Assembly (NCBI GenBank): GCA_903813345.2
Contig: CAIIXF020000012.1
Location: forward strand, 32,370,501 to 32,434,500
Reading direction: 5' to 3'
Source: Owenia fusiformis
Taxonomy: Eukaryota > Annelida > Polychaeta > Sabellida > Oweniidae
Length of the DNA: 64,000 nt
Below the pieces are notes generated by a model. The model saw only the letters and a program-made list of their open reading frames with translations, searched no databases and was not told the DNA's origin. Positions within the stretch are counted from its first letter, which is position 1, and each line of letters begins with the position of its first letter. A program made the translations under genes and the position numbers. Of the stretch, positions 11,290 through 21,451 are shown in pieces.

Positions 11290-12590
11290 ATGACTGTCAC
11301 ATGCAGTGCACTACAGCTGAACAAATCCTACCATATTCAATAGTTGAATGTAAAACACAAAAGAAATCAGATTTTAAACTCTGTTACATGCATTGCACTG
11401 AAGCTGGACTCATCGTACCATATTCAATAGTTGAATGTTAAACACAAAAGAAATCAGATTTTAAACTCTGTTACATGCTTTGCAATGAAGCTGAACTAAT
11501 CATACCATATTCATTCATTCAATACTAGTAGGGCCTAGTTGAATGGTAAACACAAAATAAATCAGATTTTAAACTCTGTTACATATATTGCATTAAAGCT
11601 GAACTAATCATACCATATTCAATAGTTGAATCTTACACACAAAAGAAATCAGATTTCAAACTTTGTTACATGCATTGTACTAAAGCTGAACTAATCATAC
11701 CATATTCTATACTTGAATGGTAAACACAAAAGAAATCAAATTTTAAACTCGGTTACATGCATTGCACTAAAGCTGAACTAATCATACCATATTCAATAGT
11801 TGAATGGTAAACACAAAAGATATCAGATATAAACTCTGTTACATGCATTGCACTAAAGCTGAACTAATCATACCATATTCAATAGTTGAATGTTAAACAC
11901 AAAATGAATCAGATTTTAAACTCTGTTACATGCTTTGCACTTTAGCTGAAAATATCATACCATATTCATTAGTTGAATGTTAAATACAAAAGAAATCAGA
12001 TTTCAAACTCTGTTACATACATTGGAATGAAGCTGAAGTCATCGTACCATATTCAATAGTTGAATGTTAAAAAGAAAATAAATTAGATTTTAAAATCTGT
12101 TACATGCATTGCAATGAAGCTGAACTAATCATACCATATTCAATAGTTGAATGTTAAACACAAAAGAAATCAGATTTTAAACTCTGTTACATGCATTGCA
12201 CTAAAGCTGAACTAATCATACCATATTCAATAGTTGAATGTTAAACACAAAAGAAATCAGATTTCAAACTCTTCTGTTACATGCATTGTACTAAAGCTGA
12301 ACTAATCATACCATATTCAATAGTTGAATGTAAAACACAATAGAAATCAGATTTTAAACTCTGTTACACTTAAGCTGAACAAACATACCATATTCAATAG
12401 TTGAATGTTAATCACAAAATAAATCAGATTTTAAACTCTGTTACATGCATTGCACTTAAGCTGAACTAATCATCCCATATTTAATAGTTGAATGTTAAAC
12501 ACAAAAGAAATCAGATTTCAAACTCTGTTACATGCATTGTACGTATAAGTTGAACTAATCATACCATATTCAATAGTTGAATAGAAAACA
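11290..12590. repeat. 87-bp satellite array, about 15 copies
   Basis: Head-to-tail copies of an 87-bp unit, each holding CATACCATATTCAATAGTTG followed by AAACACAAAAGAAATCAGAT. Divergence between units is modest, with a few internal insertions (for example near 11515-11540) and deletions (near 12365). The unit contains short self-complementary parts (CAATAGTTGAATG). No coding frame persists through it. Confidence 0.9.
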
Positions 12591-12688
12591 CTAAGTCGAT
12601 GCAAAGTCGATACAAAAGAAATGTAAAATTGAATCATGGGTCATTCATAAGTCAGTGTGGGGTTTAGTTAGATAAACCATTCGCACTG

Positions 12689-13070
12689 GGTCTGAGGGGA
12701 ACTAATAGCCTTGGGCCAAGGCAGTCCAATTGCGAACGTAATACCCAAGGGCTTAATACCCGGTGCTTAGTTGTGTGCCAAACGAAACGAGAAACGGCAC
12801 GACATCCGGGGCTTTGTTTGGTCTTCATTAGACAATGGTGTATAGAGGGGTAGGTTTTCTCAGACCTAGGTTCCTTTTTCTTACCCCCATAAATGTGGGG
12901 TCGAAGAGAGCATTCGTCTGCTTTGTAGAGCATTTGTCTGTGGAATTGTCCCAACAAAGCCCAAAATGGCGTGTCGTTTCTCGATTCGTTTGGTACACAA
13001 CTAAGCCCCGGGTATTAAATAAGCCTTTGGGCAGTCGGCTATTATTCCTCCTAAAACCCAGTACTCCTAA
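12689..13070. mobile_element. About 380-bp palindromic MITE, ACTGGGT ends
   Basis: The left arm (ACTGGGTCTGAGGGGAACTA, then CTTAGTTGTGTGCCAAACGA) pairs with the right arm (reverse complement ACTGGGTTTTAGGAGGAATA, then CTTAGTTGTGTACCAAACGA). The arms are at least 150 bp. The GC content is clearly higher than its surroundings. ORFs predicted through it on either strand are shadows of the palindrome. Confidence 0.7.
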
Positions 13071-13605
13071 ATGAACTGAATATACCTAACTGAAACGTTC
13101 TTAGTTTCCTGAAAGGACCGTGACTTGTTTTGTAGAATGAATTGGGGGAATTTTTTCATGCATTTCGCTTGTGTTTTTCATTTAAAAGCACCAATACACT
13201 TTAAAACATTTTATTGACTATAAGATTGCACGATATAACTCCCAAAAAAATTTCTCATCTTCAAAGATTATCTATGGATTAACATCCAGGTAATGTTTAC
13301 TTTTTCAAACTTCAGATGCCTGGGAATTATATATCCTATTTGCTTTTGAACAATATAAATGTCGTTTAAATAGGTTTCATGTATGCCAATAATTTCTCAA
13401 ATGGTAAATGTAAATGGTACCCCTTCCTTGATCCCAAGAATTTTCTCCATGAGGAATTTTCCATAGTAATTCAATGGTATAGTTCCAAGCAGATTTCGAT
13501 AGACGGAATAGACGGAAGGACGAACGGACAACTTATCTTTATCCCAGCTCAAACTACGTTCGGTGGGTTGTAAGGTAAATAATACATGATGTTCTCCACC
13601 ACGCC

Positions 13606-13612
13606 TATATAA
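13606..13612 (+). promoter_or_regulatory. TATA box of the GPCR gene
   Basis: TATATAA in the context CGCCTATATAAGAATAG, about 85-90 bp upstream of the ATG at 13697. This spacing fits a transcription start near 13636-13640 and a leader of about 60 nt with no intron. Confidence 0.6.
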
Positions 13613-13696
13613 GAATAGAATAATATCATACTTAGTGTCAAGTTGAGTAGTTGAGCTGAAGACTTATCAAGAATCGTCAGCCATAGAGCAGTCACG

Positions 13697-15193
13697 ATGG
13701 CTAACTGCACACTTTTTAGTAATCTCAGCAGTGATGACAAATGTACAAATGTCACTCGAATGCAGGCTGCAAGGGAAATGACAGGAAACAGAAATTTATT
13801 AGTACCAACTCTGCAGATCACAATAGCAGTTATAATATTTTTTGTGAATCTTTTAATCGTCATGTCAATTAAGCGCTATAAAAAATTGCAGACAGTTTCA
13901 AATATATTTCGTGGTTACTTAGCTATGAATGACACTATATTTGGAGTATTATTAACACTGAGAGGAATCTTAGAACTCTCTGGAACATTAAGCAAGACAA
14001 TACCATGTATCATCATAAACGTTTTTGCAAGCTCGTCAGCTGGAGTAACCATGTCAGGGGTTCTACTGCTGTGGGTTGAAATGTTTCTAGCGACAAAGCA
14101 AAAATGTGTAAATGGGGCATTTAGTAAGAAAACTGCTTATGCTCTCATCTTAATGACGGTAGCTCTATGGCTGATGTACAGCAGCAGCTATACTCTGTTT
14201 ATGAGAAGCAAGCGCATGGACAAAGCTTGCCATTTGGGCAATGGTCTTATCCATGAATATCACTTTATTGGGGCGTGTATCATCACGTTTCTGCATTTGA
14301 TAGTACTCTTCGTCCTACAATGTCTAACATTTTGGAATCTTCACAAACACGTGGCACATCTTAAAGAACATGGTGTAGTACCACAAAATCCTAAAAGGTA
14401 CTTTAGAACAAACGTAAGACATATTAGAGTATCACCTTTCAACATTGACCAAAATTTGAAGACTGACAATCGAAAGGCCTTAGAGAAGAGCGCTTCTGGA
14501 TTCTACGGCCAAACTCTTCAATCGCCTGATCCAAATATTCGGTATTCCAATGCAGCTAGCGAATTCTACGGCAAGAATCCACGATTGTTCGGATTAACTC
14601 CTGAATGTTTCAGTTCAAATAACGAGTTCGACGGTCACAATCCTCGACTGCCCGATCCAACTCCTGGATGTTCCAGTTCAAATTACGAATTCGACGGTCA
14701 GAATCCAGGATTACCCGATTCAGCTCCTGGATGTTCCAGCTCAAATAACAAATTCCACGATCAGAATCTTCGACTGCGCGATCCAACTCCTAGATGTTTC
14801 AGTTCAAATACCGAATCCAACGGTCAGAATCTTCAATTGCCCGATTCAACGGAACGCATCAGTTCACATCAGATTCAGAGTGATTTGCAAAATAATGACG
14901 TACATCAAAACAGGCTTCAATATCAATGGTCACGTCGTATGTCAAAAGTCGCTAAGCTTATAAGTTTCATACTGATATCCTTTGTCATTTGCTATGTTCC
15001 ATTTTTTGTTTGTTTATTCCTTTATTCAATCGTACCCGGGAATTCTATTAATGCAAATGTAAGCTACATTGCTGCAACTTTACTTTTTTGCAATTCATTC
15101 ACAAATGTTATTATCTATCTTACTAGGAGCAAGGATTACAGGAAAGCTTTCAAACATATACTTACATGTAAGCAGGGTCCCGTTCCTATGTGA
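13697..15193 (+). CDS. Rhodopsin-family GPCR, single exon, long repeat-bearing third loop
   Basis: The ORF of 498 residues has seven hydrophobic segments: TM1 about 33-57, TM2 73-93, TM3 104-131, TM4 146-168, TM5 190-214, TM6 418-444 and TM7 454-475. Class A landmarks are present: Asn51 in TM1, LAMND (Asp79) in TM2, Cys104 at the top of TM3, Trp158 in TM4, CYVP (432-435) in TM6 and an NVIIY (470-474) in place of NPxxY. The DRY motif is not recognisable (VEMF region). The N-terminus carries N-glycosylation sequons (NCT, NLS, NVT). Intracellular loop 3 is about 200 residues and includes about six tandem 21-residue units of the EFDGQNPxLPDxxPGCSSSN kind (266-392). It is intronless with its own TATA box. 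It probably acts at the plasma membrane through G proteins. The ligand is unknown, and it resembles the expanded orphan receptors of invertebrates. Confidence 0.9.
   Translation: MANCTLFSNLSSDDKCTNVTRMQAAREMTGNRNLLVPTLQITIAVIIFFVNLLIVMSIKRYKKLQTVSNIFRGYLAMNDTIFGVLLTLRGILELSGTLSKTIPCIIINVFASSSAGVTMSGVLLLWVEMFLATKQKCVNGAFSKKTAYALILMTVALWLMYSSSYTLFMRSKRMDKACHLGNGLIHEYHFIGACIITFLHLIVLFVLQCLTFWNLHKHVAHLKEHGVVPQNPKRYFRTNVRHIRVSPFNIDQNLKTDNRKALEKSASGFYGQTLQSPDPNIRYSNAASEFYGKNPRLFGLTPECFSSNNEFDGHNPRLPDPTPGCSSSNYEFDGQNPGLPDSAPGCSSSNNKFHDQNLRLRDPTPRCFSSNTESNGQNLQLPDSTERISSHQIQSDLQNNDVHQNRLQYQWSRRMSKVAKLISFILISFVICYVPFFVCLFLYSIVPGNSINANVSYIAATLLFCNSFTNVIIYLTRSKDYRKAFKHILTCKQGPVPM
14490..14870 (+). repeat. 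63-bp in-frame coding repeat in the GPCR third loop
   Basis: Six diverged units of 63 bp, each 21 codons, containing wording such as CCAACTCCTGGATGTTCCAG. The frame is kept in every copy, which suggests selection for an open loop and not free satellite drift. Confidence 0.8.
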
Positions 15194-15526
15194 ATAGTAT
15201 AAGCGCAATTACAAGGTAGATAAAACAAAAAGTACCATTTTAAGATAATGATATAGTCTTGCAATGTCGAATGAAATATGAAACATTTGAACCCTGAAAC
15301 TTTCATTGAATTTCAATTTTATTGGCATCAAGTTCCATAAGTTATCATAACTTCTACCGCAAATCACCTTGGTTTTTAGGCCAAAAAGTGCCTTATATCT
15401 GTGGCTCAAGCATGAAAAATAACGGAGACGCAAAAAGCTTTGCCCCCCCCCACCTGCAGACATTAGGGTTAATTGATTAAAATTGAAAAGGGAGCTCAAA
15501 TATGTTCAACTATTTATTTTACCATG
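15194..15526. other. No gene seen
   Basis: 3' flank of the GPCR gene. It has a poly-C run at about 15443-15450 and otherwise plain AT-rich sequence. Confidence 0.5.
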
Positions 15527-15536
15527 AGTAATTTCG
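15527..15536. repeat. Left target-site duplication, AGTAATTTCG
   Basis: A 10-bp direct repeat identical to 17951-17960, exactly bordering the inverted minisatellite-armed element between them. Confidence 0.75.
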
Positions 15537-17950
15537 GCTTACGGACAACTCATCCCCTAGACAACTCATCCCTGGACATCTCGTCCCCTAGACAACTCAT
15601 CCCCTAGACATCTCATCCCCTAGACAACTCATCCCCTGGACAACTCATCCCCCTAGACAACTCATCCCCTAGACAACTCATCCCCTGAACAACTCATCCC
15701 CTAGACAACTCATCCCCTGGACAACTCATCTTTCATCACATGAAGCTAAATTGTAAAGTGTGTCTTGAAAAGAAATGCTTAGTAAATACATCTTAGATCA
15801 TTCAAAATATTATTTTTCACTTTACTGACACAAATAAACAGTCAAACGATGTCATTAAAACTCTCATCTCTTCTTCTTATATTACATGACTCAATATTTC
15901 CTGACCAAACAAATAAAGTTCTCTTTGTGCATAACTTAAACATGAACTTCATTAACTTCATCTGTGAATGCTGTGAAAAAATAATCTTTGGATTAAAGAA
16001 TATTTGAGCTATGAACAACAAACATATTATAACATCAAAAGAACTTTTTCAATCAATGTTAATACAGAGACATATAATGTTTTATATGTCTCTGGTTAAT
16101 TAATATCATATCGAAATGAAAAGTAAATATTTACAAAACAAATCACAGATTAATTGGTTGATTATCTCTTTGTGTTTTAGCAATTTTCCACTCCAGAAAG
16201 TTTTTGTTAATCACTGGTACTCCAATAGATTATGCTGGTTACTGAAACGGATCGTAACAAAATGTCGGAACCTCAAAGAAACGATCGATTTTGATTTTTA
16301 CCTAATTCTGGTGTTGCAGGCAGAATTCCCACGACATTTTTATCACAAACGTTTGTCGGTATCATATGTTTAAGAAAATGTACATGTTTGCAAACAAATA
16401 GTACAGAAGACAACAGAATCATTGATTTAATACCTCTGTTCTGTTTACATAAAGTTTCAAAAGCTAGACATACGAGGGGTGATCCAAAAGTCTTGGACGC
16501 CCTGCTCTAATTTTGTTGGTTTTTGATAAAATTACTTTAAACTTTCCAATAATAAAGACCAACAGCCTAACTTTGTGTATTAATTTCATGGTGAAATGAT
16601 ATATTTTATGTAGTTTTCCCGATAGTTATTAATATAGTGACCCTGCCACCCGGACGTTATTTGCACGTGGCAACTTTCAGCCTTAAATGTTGCTGCTATT
16701 TGACTTGTTTTGCAAGTCTTGACCACTATCTTCCTTAAATTTTGAATGTTCAACCATGTTAGTTTACTTCCTTTGTTACTAGGCAACCAATTATTTGTGT
16801 TTAAATCATAATGTCACATATGGCAATGGCCGTATATGTCAAGTTCTAAGAAAATGACATCAGACAATCAACCCTCATTTTGGTGTCATTTTTGCTCCAA
16901 GATGACTGCTGAAATGCAGAACATGAAAGAAATCAAAGTGGAACAAAGAATACTACAATATATTTTCACTATTATTGACATTGAGCAGCTACCATATGCA
17001 CGATACAGTCTAGATATGGCTCTGTGTGATTTTCTCCAAGTTGAAAGGAGGGTTGAAAGAAAATGTTTTATACTCATTGGATGAGGTTTAGAGTGGCACT
17101 CCAGTAGCATTTGTATCACATAGGCAATTGCCGTTTCATAAATGTCTTTCATTCATTGGTAAAGCGGTATGAAAAATGTGTTCAAATTCGTGAAAAATAT
17201 GTTGAAAAGTAGGTCTTGATATGTGAAGATGATGATGCCAGATGACACTCAGACTGAAAATCGGAAATTCTCTCATATCATGACTGGTGTTAGGTTGTGC
17301 ACCTGCACCTAAAGTATTTGCCATATTATAACAGTTGTGACTTGATTTGCTATATTTAAATCCGTTCCGGGTGACAGGGACCCGGTATCAAAAAGTATTT
17401 AGAAATGTAGCTAAGTTGTTTAGATGTTGATCTTTATTATCTGAAAGTTTCGTGTAATTATATAAGAAAATAGCAAAGTTAGAGCGGGGCGTCCAAGACT
17501 TTTGGATCACCCCTTGTAGAATGTCATGGGAATTCAGCCTACAACTCGTGAAATAAGGAAAAAAGAAAAACCGTATATACCTTCGAGGCTCCAACATTTT
17601 GTTACCCAAACGGATCAACAGCGTAATTGAGTGGATTAACAGTGTTCATGTAATATATGTTTTTGAAACTTAAAGCTGACCATATCCACAACCAAAACAT
17701 TTAAAAATCATTTGAAAATCAAATATGAATTGGTAATATGATATTAAATTACTATACTCAAACATGCCAAAAGATTAGTCATCCAGGGGCTGAGTTGTCC
17801 AGGGGATGAGTTGTCTAGGGGATGAGTTGTCCAGGGGATGACTTGTCTAGGGGATGACTTGTCTAGGGGATGACTTGTCCAGGGGATGAGTTGTCTAGGG
17901 GATGAGTTGTCCAGGGATGAGTTGTCTAGGGGATGAGTTGTCCGGTTACC
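15537..17950. mobile_element. Foldback (MULE-type?) element with minisatellite arms
   Basis: The left arm is an array of about twelve 15-16-bp units (ACAACTCATCCCCTAG) at 15550-15730. The right arm at about 17775-17945 is the same unit inverted. The termini match as GGACAACTCATCCCC inverted repeats. Flanks are the 10-bp AGTAATTTCG duplication. Long inverted arms built of tandem repeats plus a 9-10-bp target duplication is the behaviour of Foldback/Mutator-like elements (established for those groups; the assignment here is inference). The middle is non-coding apart from a mariner inserted at 16473-17516. Confidence 0.8.
16473..17516. mobile_element. Decayed mariner, nested in the foldback element
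   Basis: Inverted ends of about 38 bp (GAGGGGTGATCCAAAAGTCT left, AAGGGGTGATCCAAAAGTCT as reverse complement of the right) with TA flanks at 16471-16472 and 17517-17518. Inside, on the plus strand, a transposase relic is visible: LPYARYSLDMALCDF at about 16987-17031 matches the HPPYSPDLAPCDF-type signature with substitutions, and KRYEKCVQIREKY at about 17162-17200 matches the C-terminal part. Stops and gaps break the frame, and the DD34D catalytic residues cannot be assembled. Length 1,044 bp, short of the usual 1.3 kb. Confidence 0.8.
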
Positions 17951-17960
17951 AGTAATTTCG
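17951..17960. repeat. Right target-site duplication, AGTAATTTCG
   Basis: Perfect match to 15527-15536. Confidence 0.75.
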
Positions 17961-19130
17961 ACCATTAATGCTATATTTCATATGTTTTTCTTCAAATAAG
18001 GTGCCCAGATTTTGATGTATTAGAATTAGAAACGGAATGTCAATTTTGGAATTAAGTCTTTCATTTTGAAACAGTGTTTTGGAGAGTAGGATTGATATTT
18101 TTATTTTTCTAACAATTTGAAGGAAACATAATTTTTGTATATTACAGCAAATATGGTAAAAATATGACTACCTTAATCATTTAACGTATTGCAACCGTAC
18201 ATTATGCTCATTATGAACTTTTGTGAAAGAAGTAAGTTTTGAATATTATTGTACTGTATTTATGCGGAATTATTTGTAATTAATAATTACTATATCTAAT
18301 ATACAGTAAGCGTATTAAATGTTTACACACAAAGATGTTAGTTGAAATACAAACTAAAATAAAATAGAATAAAACTAGGACCCATCTACCCATCCTTCAG
18401 GGGTTTTAAAGATATCCATTATGGGTGACCAAAATTAGCTGAAAGCAATGGATCGCATAAATTTTCCCTATGGGAAAATAACATGGGAAATATTGTTTTC
18501 CACTTTATCTAAAAGGAATCACCTATTCCTTTAAAAGGGTTAACTGTGTGTCAAAATGCAACATATTGATACAAGAAAAATTAAAAAAGCAGGGATGGAA
18601 GCTGTTGAAAAATCAGGAAAACATTTCAGAAAAACATGTGGTTGGGTTGTTTGCATCTACCCTGTCCTAAAGTCGAAATTATTTTATCATCTCTAGAAGA
18701 GCTTTTCTCGAACTAATGCATTGGCTAACATATGCACCTGTTTAAATCCTCAGGAAATGGCCAAAATCCAACATACAACTTGTATGACTTCCAAAATCTG
18801 TTGCGCTAATTTCCCTCCTCATTTGGCCAAAACGTATATGAAAAATGCTCAGAATGGTAAAAACTGCATGATCTTGAAATAATTATTCAGGTCCCCCCCA
18901 AAAAATAAAAATCTCGACTTAAAAAATTCGAATCCACCTTTCCGGCAATTATGTGAACCCCCCCCCCCCCCCAATTTTGGGTTAATATTTTGCAGTATTT
19001 CAGTTATCGTTTTTTGATTACCTTAGATATTCGAGGTATATGCAAAGATGGAAATAAGAGACATCTATAACTTTATCTTGGTAAAACAACTGAGAATACA
19101 GAAAAACGATCTATTTCACGGGTTGTATCT
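17961..19130. other. No gene seen
   Basis: AT-rich sequence with homopolymer C runs at about 18893-18900 and 18957-18972. I recognise no exon, repeat array or element end. Confidence 0.5.
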
Positions 19131-20797
19131 CGAGCCCCGTTATGATTGAGAGGTCGCGAGCAAGTTCCCGCTGAAATCACGAGTTTGTGAACATGTATAT
19201 CTTCACAAACAATGAAACACAGTGATGAAAGGGAATGTATATTTTTTCACTGGCATGAAAGAAACGGGCGTCAATATGCACGTTTGCATAATCTACTGTT
19301 AACATATTACTTTTATCGTTAAAATAGAGACAAGAACTACGATATACATACCTCATGATCAATATTGGATCAACATTGTATGTATTGATAAGTTAGTCTA
19401 CAATAACATTTACTGTGGGGGGTGAAATACTCCATTGGAGGTGTACCAGTGGCCCCGCTGAAATTATGAGGAAGCCTCGCTGAAAACATGAGGAGGTCCC
19501 GCTGAAACCAGGAGCAGATTTCACGAGTACCCGCTTCGATCACGAGGAAAGCTTCATTACTATTCCATGAAATTTTGAGGTTCTTCAAATAAACGTACAC
19601 GAAAGACCAAGTTAAGTATTTCTAATAATTATATTATACGGTTTCATTCTAGGGCCACGTTTGTTATGTTCCTATTGCAACTTCAAGTCACCAGAGAAGA
19701 ACGATTTTGTCAGACATGTTATAGAGTTGCATCCATTCTTGAATTTCAAAATAAACGAAACCGAATGTGTAGGAGAAAGATGGACAGATCGTGTATTATA
19801 CAATGTATACACTGCAAAGCCCTGTATACACCATGAATAACTTTTCAAAAGAAAAACGAACATGCATGTTTTTCGTTTCAATCAATTAATTCGCGTTTAG
19901 AAGCTATTTTCGCATTCTCTTTCATTTCAATCATTTCAATCATTTCGGCCTTTTCACACCCCCCCCCCGTTTCAAGCATTTCGCCTGTCAGCGTATACAC
20001 CCCTTTAGACTTCAATATAAATTCAACTTAAATTACAGCTTAATGGAAGCATGAAGTTCAGGAAAATTAGCCTTATATGAAACAGAGACATCCCATGCTG
20101 CTCTATCACATCCAAGATTCTATCATCTCCTGAACTCTTTTTTTCACAAAGCCCTCGTCATATAAAGTTTAAACCACTTTGTTTTATATTGTACGGTCAA
20201 TGTTAATTCACACCAATATATATATGGCATTCATCCTCACGTGCTGTTTGCCGAAAAATAAGGCAATCGATCCATCAATGCATGAAAATGGTTCAGAGAA
20301 ACATGAATTCAGCGGGACCTCCTCATGTTTTCAGCGGGGCCTCCTCATGTCCACAGCGGGATCTTTAGTTTATTGCTCATGGTAGAAGCGGGGCATTGAT
20401 GGATATGGTAAAATTGAAATATATTTTTTGTGAAGCTTTAGGAAGTGAAACTCAGAATATCTTTACTAGTATTTCATACCACTATGACCATTTCAACTGA
20501 AGGGCAACGACCTTCTTCAGCTATAAAATAAAAATATAGAAATATATAGATAAAGAGTCAAGATGATACATTCTCTCTCCAATTATCAAATAACGAAACA
20601 CAGAACATCAGCTCGTGATACTTTTTTGCTGCAGTTGCTTTTTAGTTTCAATAGCATGTAATAATTGAGGAAAATTAAATGAAAACGCTTTGTTCAATAT
20701 ACAGTTAAACTAAGCAAAAGATAACCATTCTTTTCTTTTTATTGCTCGCGATTTCAGCGGGAACTTGCTCGCGACCTCTTAATCATAACGGGGCTCG
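19131..20797. mobile_element. 1.67-kb TIR element with subterminal repeats
   Basis: The ends share about 53 bp of inverted sequence starting CGAGCCCCGTTATGATT and running through GAGCAAGTTCCCGCTGAAAT. TGTAT occurs next to both ends (about 19124-19128 and 20798-20802), a possible 5-bp target duplication. Short CCCCGCTGAAA/ATGAGGAGG motifs cluster near both ends (19445-19560 and 20310-20395) in opposite orientation, as transposase-binding subterminal repeats do. No ORF inside resembles a transposase, so it looks non-autonomous. The superfamily is unknown. Confidence 0.75.
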
Positions 20798-20859
20798 TGT
20801 ATTTTGAGATGGGCAATAGTAGGTTTGCACTTTGCATTACGTTATTTGTTTTTATTTGT

Positions 20860-21451
20860 CTTTTCCTTATTAATGGTTTATCGGATGACTGTTAGATGTT
20901 GATGAAGTACTTTCAAAAATATACTAAACAATACAATTAGACAAACAGAGTATCTTATGCATTTCTAGGGGTTAGGTATAGTAGAAAGATTATGTAAATA
21001 AATAAAACAACTTCAAAAAGGAGACAATATTGTACATCAATGTAAATCTGATAATGTAGAGCTCTCTTTGTAACATATTGTACATATGAAGAATATATAT
21101 TGGACCTTGAAATATATTTGATATTTTGTATGTAAATAAAAACTTGCTGAGGTGGTTTCATTAAATTTTTATAATGTAAATTACAATGCAGAGCTTTTTC
21201 TTTGTAATATATTGTATATACGAATAAATTTATCTTAATTTAAAGTTCTTACCATTTATTGTTTAAAAAAACTCATTTATTTATATTTATTGTCCAAATT
21301 GTAACTCATGTTTTTTCTCATGAAAGTCATTTTCAATTTCTATTTCTCTTGGATATATATTGGCATCATTTGACACCATTCATTTTTTCATCAATTTGAT
21401 GCATTTAAATTGGTTGAGTTCATTTATTGTTTGTGTCTATAACTATTTAGT
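20860..21451. repeat. Segmental duplication, copy 2, flank of the MS4A-like gene
   Basis: Matches 4565-4910 and 5755-5944 (TTTCTAGGGGTTAGGTATAG near 20963). It lies downstream of the MS4A-like stop codon (minus strand), so it is 3' UTR and flank. Minus-strand AATAAA is at 21428-21423, about 25 nt past the stop. Confidence 0.75.

Noticed and set aside
12664-13074. ORFs on both strands with similar arginine-rich wording
   Set aside because: They mirror each other because the locus is a palindromic MITE.
13549-13863. Minus-strand ORF of 104 codons over the GPCR start
   Set aside because: Antisense shadow of the promoter and TM1 region. No splice or domain support.
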